From Polyangiaceae bacterium (GTDB lineage: Bacteria > Myxococcota_A > Polyangia > Polyangiales > Polyangiaceae), in the NCBI GenBank assembly GCA_016715885.1, contig JADJXL010000008.1, positions 1 through 64,000 on the forward strand: DNA of 64,000 nt, given 5' to 3'. The translations under genes and the position numbers were made by a program. This document shows, piece by piece, positions 10,142-18,356 of this stretch. Each line of letters starts with the position of its first letter. The stretch's first letter is position 1. The notes under the pieces are model-generated. The model worked only from the letters and a program-made list of their open reading frames with translations. It searched no databases and was not told where the DNA came from.

Positions 10142-11704
10142 TCAGATGTCGTTCATCAGCTCAGGCAATGCCCGGGCGCCAGACGTTGGGCAGAGCTCAT
10201 CCAGGCGACTCATGGGCCAGTCGGATTGCAGCTTTTCGATCACGTCTGTCAGGTATTCGAGCGGATTGAGCCCGTTTTTGTGACAGGATCCGGTGAGCGT
10301 GTAGCCCACGGCGAGCCTTTCTGCGCCGGCGTGAGATCCTGCAAAAAAAAATTCTTTCGACCTAGCGCAACCCAACGTAATCGTCTTTCGGCTTCGCCGT
10401 TGTCGATCTCGAATTGGCCATCCGGAGAAGCACCGACGCCACGCAGCTTCTTGCTTTTCAGCGTACCGCGCCGCATCGTAGAGCGGTGTTTTCGGAATCG
10501 CTTGCGGCTTGACGTCGCGAATCCATTGATAGAGCTCGTCCACGAGCGGCACGCTGCGCAACGTCCTTTGCGCGAGCCGAATCTTCGCTGGAAAGCTTGT
10601 GCTCCTTGTATTCGCGCTCGAGGTTGTAGATCGCCTTGAAGAAATTCGATCGCCACGGCCGCTCGGACATCGCCGAGCTTCGCAGCTTCCTCGAATTTGC
10701 GCCGAATGCATCCCGCAGCCGAGACGACGCTCTGCCGGAACGATCTCCGTATCGCCATCCATGGCATCTCGAAGCGCTTTTTCGTACCCGGCGTACCCGT
10801 CGCCTTGCAAATGGCCGCGGAAACCATCGGAGAAATTCTGCCGGCCCATCCGCCTTCCAATTCGGCGTGTAGTGGAATGCGACGAGTCCCGCCCCGAATA
10901 CGCCCACAAGTGCCCTCGTTTCACGCCATTTGGATGGTCTCGCTCGAGCACCGGCAAACCCGTGTCGTCCGCATTGATGTACTGGGATGCAATCACCTTT
11001 TCCGCGACGCGCCCAGCAACTGGGGCGAGCACATCGAGCGCAAAGCCGACCAGTCTCCGATCGTCGATGTCGACAGCGGTACGCCCATGCGCGCGAATTT
11101 GCATTGCCGATAAAGCGGCATGGAATCCTCGCACTTATCGACGACGATTTTCGCGAGCAGTCCCGAGCCGGGTCGCCCTTTATCCATGACTTTTCGCTCG
11201 GCGCCACCACCACGCCCTTATCACAAACGCCGCACACGAGTTTTTCTCGAAGCTCCTCGATGACCACGAATTTGGCCGGAATGAAGTCCAAAATCTGACT
11301 CTTGACGTAATCCATGCACGTCTTGTCAGCGCCACACGCAGCGCATTTTCGCAGCTCTTCGGGCACGGCAATCACCTTCTGTTGCCGAGGCAAGTTGCTC
11401 GGCAATGGATTGCGCCCTTGTGGCCTTTGAGCGGCTGGGCGCGGGCGGTTTCGGTGGTGGCGGGTGGCGGCGCTTCGGGTCATCTTCGCCGAGTTTCGCG
11501 AGCATTGCCTTCAGGTCTTCGGTACTGATTTTCTCGCTCTTGCGCCCGTACAGTGAGCGCAACGCCTTTTGCAACCGCATGGCGAGCGCCGTGTTTTCCT
11601 CTTTGACCCGCAACAAAAGGTCCATGACCAGCGCGATGAGCTTCGTCGATGCGGCCTGCTTCGGCCATCGCCTGGAGTTTTGGCGCGTACGTCGGCAAGG
11701 TCAT
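10142..11704 (-). pseudogene. tnpC: IS66 TnpC transposase of copy 2, several frameshifts
   Basis: Reading from the ATG at 11704: MTLPTYAPKLQAMAEAGRID, then in another frame MDLLLRVKEENTALAMRLQKA with LYGRKSEKIS, then a Pro-rich segment, RKCAACGADK with VCGVCDKGVV (zinc finger), and FIPAKFVVIEELREKL. Further downstream come GYAGYEKAL (catalytic region) and DNGEAERRLRWVALGRKNFF, and finally LTGSCHKNGLNPLEYLTDVI with a stop at 10142. At least five frame changes are needed. All the family blocks of an IS66 DDE transposase are present in order. Confidence 0.65.
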
Positions 11705-11847
11705 CGTGGCGTGAGTTTGTCGAGGGGAAGACATGAGCGCCCCGTACCGGATGGCGCTGCGAGTGGCCAACAGAACGACAAACTTTCTGTTTGTCGCCGG
11801 AGTTTTCCCACGATTCGAGGGCAAACCACAAGATGTGGCGGTCAACT

Positions 11848-12223
11848 TCAGGCAGCATTGTCCGCGCGGCGCACGAGCCTGAAGCGTTTGCGTCGCTGTG
11901 CATCGCTCAAGTCGATACCTTCGAGGAGCAATCCCAGCTCGGCGGCGTCGACTTCGACGTGACGAGCGCTGGATGGTACGGGCATTGGCAGGTGAAACCG
12001 GCCCTGGGCAAGCCGCTTGGCGAAGATGCAATATCCGGTGCGATCCCAGAAAAGGACGCGGATCTGGTCACCTCGACGGTTTCTGAAAACAAAAAGATGC
12101 CCTGACGCCGGGTCTTCGCCGATGACTTGCATCACGGCGGCGGACAAACCATCGAAGCCTTTGCGCAGATCCGTGTGGCGCCGCAGCCAAATAAATGCGC
12201 AATGCAGGCGGAAGCGTGAACAT
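11848..12223 (-). pseudogene. tnpB: IS66 TnpB of copy 2, one frameshift
   Basis: The ATG at 12223 opens MFTLPPALRIYLAAAP. One frame change, inside the segment where the family has TDLRKGFDGL, leads into LSAAVMQVIGEDPASGHLFV, then RVLFWDRTGYCIFAKRLAQG, to the stop at 11848. This is the complete IS66 Orf2 pattern, about 124 residues when stitched. Confidence 0.7.
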
Positions 12224-12574
12224 TATCGCATCGCCCTTCCTGCAGCACATCGAGCACTCGGCGAAGCGTCGTATCGTCGAATCCCCGGCAAGACGCGCAC
12301 TGTATTGCGATCGTCGACAACGATATCGACGTGCTGGTCATGTCCCTGCACGAGCCCGCAATCTCGCGAGACGACGTGGACAGGCAGAAATCAGTGCGGC
12401 AGAAGTCTGCGCGGCATGCTCGTCGTCGAGCAAGCCATCTTTTCTCAGCCGCCAACGCCACGAGTGAAGCGAATGCGCCTCGACACCAACGCGCACCAAA
12501 CTCGGTTGCCGCTCGCCACTACGTTTCCACTCTTTTACAAGCTTCGCCCATTGCGATGCGTTTCTCCGTGCCAT
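12224..12574 (-). pseudogene. tnpA: IS66 TnpA of copy 2, frameshifted
   Basis: MARRNASQWAKLVKEWKRSG followed by HSLHSWRWRLRKDG is the helix-turn-helix half (start 12574). The C-terminal half, GFDDTTLRRVLDVLQEGR, is in another frame and leads into the tnpB start region. The frame change lies near 12400-12320. The end coordinate is approximate. Confidence 0.6.
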
Positions 12575-12649
12575 CCCGACCTCCTGTCGTGGGCACGATC
12601 ATAGTGCAATCTCGAGGGCCCGCTCCGGTGCGGATGGCCGGATGGTTAC

Positions 12650-12657
12650 GTTGAAGA
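12650..12657 (+). repeat. Target-site duplication of IS66 copy 2 (right)
   Basis: GTTGAAGA, identical to 10021-10028. It lies only 7 bases before the ATG of the next gene, so the element inserted in that gene's leader. Confidence 0.75.
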
Positions 12658-12664
12658 ACTGCGG

Positions 12665-13576
12665 ATGTCATCTTGTGAGCACCCTATCGTTATCAAAGTA
12701 GACACATTTGGCTATTACAACAAGCGTGAAGAATCGGGGCCATCTTGGCCAAGACTCGCAACGCCCCCGTACCTATTTCCAAAGGGGAATTCACCAAATC
12801 AGAGGCCGAAGTCAGATGTTACATTCCGCCTCGCAGGGCCCGCGTTTGCGACTTCATACACAATTGCTGACCTTTGCTCCGCCGAGGAAGCATCTCCATC
12901 CCATCTTCGAATTGTTTGTCTCGGTCCTGATGGAGCGCGGAAGACCATCGAATATCGTCTTGAGGCTCGTCGATTTCTCACCATCAAAGAAGATGGCCTG
13001 GATGTCACCCGTGACATCGATGACCCCTCACGCAATCCCATCATCCAGATTCCTGAGGGCGCATGCGCGGTGCTCGAAACGAATATTCCAAATCGTGATT
13101 TGTCGCCGCTGGAAGCCGCGTACATGAACGATAATCCGTCGGACCGTTGTCGTTTGAGCAAGCTATCTCGGCGAAAGATAGCAGCCAAGCTCGTTGGCGT
13201 TCCAGTACCAAGGAAGTACGAGACGTACGAGCTTGGAAACTTGCAATGTTTTCCGGAACCTCGTCGGTGCTGCCGCGACTATATGCTTATCCGACTCATG
13301 CTACCGTTGCCCATTGGTCCGGCGCAGGATGTGGGCGTGCTCGGGGGTATCTGTGATATGCCGTGTACGTTTTATCGTTCACGGAAGCTGAATGGCGCGG
13401 AGGTCTCGTGTATTGCGTCCGATATGACGGTAGAACTGTATCAGCTCGGTGATCACCTGTACATCGTCGACGGTGATCGTGTCCGACAAGTGGCCCTTCC
13501 GTGCGGCGTTGAGCTCGACTTCTATATGCCGCGCCTGGATCCCTCCTATAGCTTCAACATAAAAGAGGTCGATTAA
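12665..13576 (+). CDS. Hypothetical protein, 303 residues
   Basis: I do not recognise this protein. It is soluble, with no signal peptide or membrane segment. It has an N-terminal beta-rich half (IKVDTFGYYNKREESG, SDVTFRLAGPA) and a C-terminal half rich in Cys and Arg (ELGNLQCFPEPRRCCRDYML, then MPCTFYRSRKL and ELYQLGDHLYIVDGDRVRQV). The ATG at 12665 lies only 7 bases from the IS66 target duplication. Its native promoter is therefore displaced, and expression may now come from the IS. A decayed copy of its 3' part occurs at about 17757-17860, beyond the methyltransferase pair, in the same orientation. Codon use is less GC3-biased than in the envelope genes to the right, which would fit an accessory gene. 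Confidence 0.6.
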   Translation: MSSCEHPIVIKVDTFGYYNKREESGPSWPRLATPPYLFPKGNSPNQRPKSDVTFRLAGPAFATSYTIADLCSAEEASPSHLRIVCLGPDGARKTIEYRLEARRFLTIKEDGLDVTRDIDDPSRNPIIQIPEGACAVLETNIPNRDLSPLEAAYMNDNPSDRCRLSKLSRRKIAAKLVGVPVPRKYETYELGNLQCFPEPRRCCRDYMLIRLMLPLPIGPAQDVGVLGGICDMPCTFYRSRKLNGAEVSCIASDMTVELYQLGDHLYIVDGDRVRQVALPCGVELDFYMPRLDPSYSFNIKEVD

Positions 13577-13650
13577 CGTCCACATTGCCGAATGAGCTCC
13601 GATTACAATTTACCCATCGCGAACGCTCATTAGCGCGGCATGACCGAAAG
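13190..13650 (+). repeat. Left copy of a decayed direct repeat flanking the methyltransferase pair
   Basis: Two blocks recur on the far side of the pair. Block A, 13197-13300, inside the hypothetical gene (VPVPRK... ELGNLQCFPEP... CCRDYM), matches 17761-17855. Block B, 13585-13645 (CCGATTACAATTTACCCATCG, then CGCTCATTAGCGC), matches 17865-17915. In the right copy the 270-odd bases between A and B are missing. Identity is roughly 75-80 percent by eye. Confidence 0.65.
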
Positions 13651-13661
13651 CAATAGGCGCT

Positions 13662-14405
13662 CTATCCAGACTGTCTATCGCAGTCATGCCAGGAGTGAAA
13701 AATGTCAATTGGGGTGGCTTTCTTTCCGCCGCGCCACCGGAACGAGCGTTTGTGCGTGGTCTTGTAAAGTGCGTTGCGGGGCTGTCGATTCGGACGAGCG
13801 TCGACCGGAGTTGGCGCAGTTGGCTCACCCAGCTTTGCCCGCCGGTCAGGGTCCGTGAGCGCGTTGGCGAGATCTGGCAGAATGGCGAAGCCATCACGCA
13901 CATAGCCAATCATGAGGGCTTCCTCCATGGCCCAGGCATAGTCGCCTATGACGAAGCGTTCGATGCCCGTGCAGTCCTTTTCAACAGCACAATAGTGCCC
14001 ATTGAGCGAATGGTCCCTGTCAACGGGTTTGCACTCGGCAAATAGGGCATCTTGGAGTTGATCCCAATCCACGCGATCTTCACGCCTAAGCTCGAAGCAC
14101 AAGTCGGGCCTCTTGGACTTCTTCGTTCCGTCATGATTCACGACCTCGACACGTCTTACTTTGCCAAAGAAGATCTTGTCGAAGCCGTCGACCTCACCTC
14201 GGTTCAGGACTTCATTATTCAATACGTTCTCGAGTTTCACGGTGATATCGACTTCTGACGCTGGCTGAAGTACGAAACCTTCCTGGCGCATGATGTCGAA
14301 TGCCCGGGTGATCGCTTGATGCGCGATGAGCACCCACCGGGTTCCAATGCGGTCGTGAGGCACCTTGTAGGTGCGCCCGCGCTGCGTGAAAAAGCCGGCG
14401 TTCAT
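13662..14405 (-). CDS. Hypothetical protein with PD...ExK nuclease pattern, coupled to methyltransferase
   Basis: A 247-residue protein whose ATG (14403-14405) overlaps the methyltransferase stop in an ATGA junction, so the two are translationally coupled. I do not recognise the family. In the middle lies a candidate PD-(D/E)xK core: Pro100-Asp101 after KKSKR, followed 22 residues later by the hydrophobic strand ALFAECK (Glu124, Lys126). That spacing and the strand context suit a restriction-type nuclease, and the position directly behind a DNA methyltransferase supports it. An upstream ATG at 14429 is in frame but overlaps the methyltransferase further. No membrane segments are seen. The nuclease role is inference. 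An anti-restriction or target-recognition subunit is the main alternative. Confidence 0.55.
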   Translation of the reverse strand: MNAGFFTQRGRTYKVPHDRIGTRWVLIAHQAITRAFDIMRQEGFVLQPASEVDITVKLENVLNNEVLNRGEVDGFDKIFFGKVRRVEVVNHDGTKKSKRPDLCFELRREDRVDWDQLQDALFAECKPVDRDHSLNGHYCAVEKDCTGIERFVIGDYAWAMEEALMIGYVRDGFAILPDLANALTDPDRRAKLGEPTAPTPVDARPNRQPRNALYKTTHKRSFRWRGGKKATPIDIFHSWHDCDRQSG

Positions 14406-17400
14406 TGGTCGCCCCCAAGAGGAAAACATTTCTCTAGCTGCTCATGCGCGATATGCAATGCGCAAAGCCGCGCGCGGCTGCGGGTCCAGAATCGGCGCTT
14501 GTTGATGAGCCCCATCATGAGCCCGCCTTCGGGTAGGGGCATCACCACCCGACTGGCCGAGGTCTTCGTCGCTTCCGCCATGATATCAGCAATGAGCGTC
14601 GGCGATGGTGTCCAAGAATCGCCGTCCAGCAGTAAGGTCACGAAGCGCCACGGCTGTTGTACCCGTTTGCCTTCAATGGGTGGTACTACCGCTGCTCTTA
14701 CCCTTTGGCCGGCCACTCTGAAAAATGGCTGCAAAGATTTCTCCAATGTGCTCGCAAACGTCTTTACCTCGTCCGTTGGGGTGGGTTGTGCAGCGCGCTT
14801 ACGCACCACCCGATATGGGCCATTAAACTTGACCGTGTCTTCCACGACTTGCTGTTCGGCTTTGGTCAAGCCGAACAATTTGCAAACAAAGGTATCAATC
14901 GCATCCCAGTCTTTCGTACTATGCGTATCTAGCGCGTCGGCAAGCTCCACGGCTCTCTTGCGGTCGGCTTCGGATAGTTCCTCAAGAATGGGGAATGGGA
15001 ATGCGTCGATGTCCTTCTTGTCGATGATACGCCTCCGCGCTCCGATCTGAGCACTGAACATATATGTGAAGTGCTGGAAAAGCGAGCTGTGTGCGAACAA
15101 GTGAAGGAGGGCGATCAGCATGTCGCTTTCGCTATGATTTGATGCTGAATAGCCAAAATAATTCTTCGAAAATGCGATATTGCGCCCGCATAGGCGTACG
15201 GATTTCGTCGATTCACGCGTCTCGCCTGGTGCACGGCGAAATAGCGTCAAGGGGTGATAAAAGTTCTCTATCTTGCGAGTATTGTTGGGTCGGCGGTCAC
15301 CATAAAGGTTTCGATATGTTGGATAACATTTGGTGGAGAATAACCCAGGATCCTCATCATTGAATACCTCAAGCTCAAGCAACCACTCAGGCGCAGCGGT
15401 CGCTTTTAGCGGCTTGATGTCGAGACCGCGATTGCTGGGGAGTTTACCGTCCTTCTGCCCCCAGATATGGCTGATCGACTGCCGCTTCGCTGCAATGACC
15501 ATTTTTTCCATCACCTGTGCATCCAGCGTCGTGCCAATCGCTAGGGCCTTGCACAGCCAGCCGTATTCGATGACCTTCTTGACCGGTACAGTGTAGGCTG
15601 ATTGGAAGTCGAGGCGAAACTTCCCATTTCTTGCTAATTCGTCTTCGCGCACCGGCGTGATAATATGAAATGCATGCTCCTCGAGAGCTGGCTTTTCGTT
15701 ACGTGCCCACATGAGAATCCAGGGCATTTTCATGCCGGGCCAGACGGGAGTTTCCTCCAAATCCGATCCATTCAATATTCCCGTGACGGACACCGCTTGC
15801 ATCAGTGCGTTTCTTGCTTTCGCAATTGGGCCCGAAGGAGAGAGAATCAAACGCGCATCCAGTGCGAACCCCATGATCCCATCAGGTGTTAGCCACTCCA
15901 TGGCGCGCCACAGAAATGGCAAATCCGGCACGCCGCCTGGATTCTTATATCCCTTGGCCAATTTTTCAAGTTTGCGGTCCTTCAGAACACGTCGGGCGAT
16001 TCGCGTTCCAGCGCTATCAATCGTGGACTTGCCGTCGTCCTTTAATCGCGTCCATGGCGGATTACCGACGACTACATGAAAATAATTGTTGAAATCGGTG
16101 TCGCCAAGGCTTCCCAGCACAAAACCGCTTGGCTTCTTGTCGTCACCCTTGGGCTGCTTCTCTCGCTTCTTCTTGTCCTGTTCCCTTTTTTCCTCGTCCG
16201 TACGCTTGTCGAAAAGCACCAAATCCTTGAGCGCCTTGCCCGCATGGTGCTCTGAAGGAGGACGGGTAATCTCGTTGAGTTCGATGACAGTGATGTAGAG
16301 CGCGAGTGCCGCCAGGCGCAAAGCAGACTCGCTAATGTCAAATCCGCGAACTTGCTGATGCAAAATAGCTTGAATGACCGCCTTGTTGGGACGTCGGGCA
16401 TTGCCACGGAGCCGCTCTATGTCGTGCTCCCAGCGGAGGCGCACGAGCTCTCGTAGTGCAAGCACCAAGAAAACTCCTGCTCCGCAGGAGGGGTCCAAAA
16501 TGCGGGCATTATGCGGCGCATCTACACCCGCTAGGGCCTGCTCCACAAGCAGCTTGGCCAATGCTCGCGGCGTGTAATGCACACTACGATCGCGCGAACC
16601 ATGCGGATCCACTTTATGACTGAAATCCTCGTAGACTTGACTGAGCACTCCGATGGGAATATGGCGGAAGTTCAGGTCATCCCAATCAATAGGCAAAGTC
16701 AATTGCGTTTCTGATCTTATCTGCTTCCAGCCGCGCAGGATGGCTTCAAGATGACGAAATACTAGATTTTCGCTTCTGGCTCCCGCATCCGCATACGCTT
16801 CTTCGTATGCCTTTTGTCGTTGCGTTGGCGAAGTCGCCTGGTTCAAGGTATTTACCAAGGGAAGCAAATCGCCATTGAATGTTTGATCGAGCCACGTGGA
16901 CGTCTGCGCTGCGCGCTCTGGCGTCGAAAAAACAGCTTTCAAATCGTGAGGCTTGGGGCCTGCTAATGCAGCAGGGCAGATCTCCTGAAGATCGTCAGCT
17001 TCGACGATGCGGCGATCAATCAAGAAACGAAAGAACAACGCTCGGCCGGTCATCGACAGAACATCCATTCCGTCGAGCTCACGCGTCTCGACCAAATCTT
17101 CGACCGCAAGTTCGAGCAGCTCTTGAATCCTTCTGAAAACGGGATCGACGTCTTCCGGTTGCCCCTTTAGCTTGAAGCTTCCTGTGGCAATGGAATGAAA
17201 AATGAACGGCGCATTTGCATCCGCAGCCCGAATGGTGCGCCCTAAGCCATGCTTGTTGAGCAGCTCCCTGTTTAGGTTTAACGGATGAAGGGTCAAGTCC
17301 CCCGGACGCACCACGGCAAGCACCGCATGATCGCCGCGATTGGCCAGCCGGTGTTGCAGCTCCAATCGACCGGTAGAGTCAGGTTCGCCCGTGCGTCCAT

Positions 17401-17611
17401 CGAGAAAATACATGACGGGGCGCCCTTGAAATTCGGCGACCGCGACTGGCAGCAGAGCTGCGGTATCCCGAACGTGCTTGGCGAGCAGATCAAGATAGGG
17501 AATCTGATTCGGCGAATTTACCCTTGAGGTGGTTAAGGGTACGATGTCCGCGCAGCCATAGGCGCGAACCAGGTCGGCCAGAGGAGCGTCATTCGTGAGC
17601 ACGGTGGGCAT
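14402..17611 (-). CDS. N6-adenine DNA methyltransferase, large (Eco57I-like, restriction-modification)
   Basis: A 1069-residue protein with a gamma-type N6-adenine methyltransferase core. HYTPRALAKLLVEQAL (about 345-360) precedes motif I DPSCGAGVFL (373-382), the AdoMet-binding loop. GFDIS (423-427) follows, and motif IV NPPW (517-520) is the catalytic site. A charged linker (about 470-495, rich in Lys and Glu) sits between motif III and motif IV. The first 340 residues are a conserved-looking N-terminal domain that I cannot name, and the C-terminal 400 residues should hold target recognition. Size and layout match Eco57I-type and DrmMI/PglX-like defence methylases. No PD-(D/E)xK core is obvious in the chain; the candidate nuclease is the next gene. 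The ATG at 17611 is used. Sense-like sequence also occurs just upstream in another frame. Confidence 0.85.
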   Translation of the reverse strand: MPTVLTNDAPLADLVRAYGCADIVPLTTSRVNSPNQIPYLDLLAKHVRDTAALLPVAVAEFQGRPVMYFLDGRTGEPDSTGRLELQHRLANRGDHAVLAVVRPGDLTLHPLNLNRELLNKHGLGRTIRAADANAPFIFHSIATGSFKLKGQPEDVDPVFRRIQELLELAVEDLVETRELDGMDVLSMTGRALFFRFLIDRRIVEADDLQEICPAALAGPKPHDLKAVFSTPERAAQTSTWLDQTFNGDLLPLVNTLNQATSPTQRQKAYEEAYADAGARSENLVFRHLEAILRGWKQIRSETQLTLPIDWDDLNFRHIPIGVLSQVYEDFSHKVDPHGSRDRSVHYTPRALAKLLVEQALAGVDAPHNARILDPSCGAGVFLVLALRELVRLRWEHDIERLRGNARRPNKAVIQAILHQQVRGFDISESALRLAALALYITVIELNEITRPPSEHHAGKALKDLVLFDKRTDEEKREQDKKKREKQPKGDDKKPSGFVLGSLGDTDFNNYFHVVVGNPPWTRLKDDGKSTIDSAGTRIARRVLKDRKLEKLAKGYKNPGGVPDLPFLWRAMEWLTPDGIMGFALDARLILSPSGPIAKARNALMQAVSVTGILNGSDLEETPVWPGMKMPWILMWARNEKPALEEHAFHIITPVREDELARNGKFRLDFQSAYTVPVKKVIEYGWLCKALAIGTTLDAQVMEKMVIAAKRQSISHIWGQKDGKLPSNRGLDIKPLKATAAPEWLLELEVFNDEDPGLFSTKCYPTYRNLYGDRRPNNTRKIENFYHPLTLFRRAPGETRESTKSVRLCGRNIAFSKNYFGYSASNHSESDMLIALLHLFAHSSLFQHFTYMFSAQIGARRRIIDKKDIDAFPFPILEELSEADRKRAVELADALDTHSTKDWDAIDTFVCKLFGLTKAEQQVVEDTVKFNGPYRVVRKRAAQPTPTDEVKTFASTLEKSLQPFFRVAGQRVRAAVVPPIEGKRVQQPWRFVTLLLDGDSWTPSPTLIADIMAEATKTSASRVVMPLPEGGLMMGLINKRRFWTRSRARLCALHIAHEQLEKCFPLGGDQ

Positions 17612-17619
17612 CGGTTAAC

Positions 17620-17757
17620 CAGTTCGTCGGGGCGGTTGTCAAAGGCTTCTACCACAGGCAACAGTGGATACGAAGCACGAACCTCCTTCTGCCATGAAAC
17701 ATCGCTCGCAGGCAAACTAATTGCGTGTCGTGTGCGTTCTAGAAAGACGAACTCTCG
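17620..17757 (-). pseudogene. Tail of a lost upstream gene, or frameshifted 5' end of the methyltransferase
   Basis: Reading leftwards, this gives a coding-like stretch (EFVFLERTRHAISLPASDVS, then WQKEVRASYPLLPVVEAFDN, then RPDELVNR) in a frame different from the methyltransferase. It begins exactly where the decayed direct repeat ends (about 17757) and runs up to the methyltransferase ATG. A one-base change in its CCCC run would bring a TAA 3 bases before that ATG, as for an upstream operon gene. It could therefore be the last 45 residues of a partner gene removed at the repeat, or an N-terminal extension. Confidence 0.35.
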
Positions 17758-17925
17758 TCGGTGTCCCAATACCAAGAAAGCAGGACACGTACGAGCTGGA
17801 ACGTGCAACGGTTTCCGGAACCTCATCGGTACTGCCGCAACTACATGGTTATCACATCGTGGAATGATCTCCGATTACAGGTTGCCCATCGTGAGCGCTC
17901 ATGAGCGCTGCATGACCACCATCAA
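17757..17925 (+). pseudogene. Right copy of the direct repeat: decayed piece of the 12665 gene
   Basis: Sense-strand sequence VPIPRK...DTYEL then, after a frame change, RFPEPHRYCRNYM corresponds to VPVPRK...ETYELGN and CFPEPRRCCRDYM of the protein at 12665-13576. It is followed by the same post-gene block (CCGATTACAGGTTGCCCATCG, CGCTCATGAGCGC). The last quarter of the gene is deleted between the two blocks. Not functional. Confidence 0.6.
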
Positions 17926-17977
17926 CAATGGTACGGGGCTCTTTCCCCGGAAAAGTAGACAACGACCGCACCTCGCC

Positions 17978-18255
17978 GCCCAGTTGCCCACCCGATCGCC
18001 CTCGATGCCGCAACTCGTCGCCCAGTTGCGACGTCTTTGTACGATCGACAGCATTCCCGGTCGCCCAGTTGCTCATCCGATCGCCCTCGAAGCCGCAACT
18101 CGCCGCCCAGTTGCCACGTCTTTGTGTGATCGATAGCATTTTCGGCCGCCCAGTTGCCCATCCGATCGCCCTCGAAGCCGCAAATCGGCGCCCAGTTGCT
18201 CATCCGATCGTGCTCGAAACCGCAACTCGTCGCCCAGTTGCCCACTCGATCGCCA
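17978..18255. repeat. Tandem 42/43-bp repeat array with internal palindromes
   Basis: The word GCCCAGTTG recurs at 17978, 18020, 18063, 18105, 18148, 18190 and 18232, so the period alternates between 42 and 43 bp. Two unit types alternate. One reads CATCCGATCGCCCTCGAAGC and then CGCAACTCG. The other contains ACGTCTTTGTGTGATCGATAG. At each junction GCAACT...AGTTGC forms a 6-bp stem around a GC-rich loop. Because some units are 43 bp, the frame changes through the array, so it is unlikely to encode a repeat protein. Confidence 0.8.
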
Positions 18256-18356
18256 TACAGTGCATCACCCGTACGCCAAATCTGTCTTCACACCAACGTC
18301 AAATGATGATATTGCCGTTCAGTTCCTTGCAACCATTCACGTGAAAGGAAGACCCG

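Larger units (their letters stand above)
10029..12649 (-). mobile_element. IS66-family insertion sequence, copy 2 (2,621 bp)
   Basis: A second, divergent IS66 element in reverse orientation, inserted 8 bp from the end of copy 1. The ends are imperfect inverted repeats: the left end starts GTATCCGCCCGACC and the right end, reversed, starts GTAACCATCCGGCC, with about 18 of the first 26 positions matching. It carries tnpA, tnpB and tnpC on the minus strand and is flanked by GTTGAAGA direct repeats. All three genes carry frame changes. Its proteins differ clearly from those of copy 1, so this is not a recent duplication. Confidence 0.8.

Noticed and set aside
17978..18255. CRISPR array or 14-residue repeat protein on the minus strand
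   Set aside because: There are no spacers. Alternating 42- and 43-bp units shift the frame, so the peptide repeats seen in minus-strand frames do not persist.
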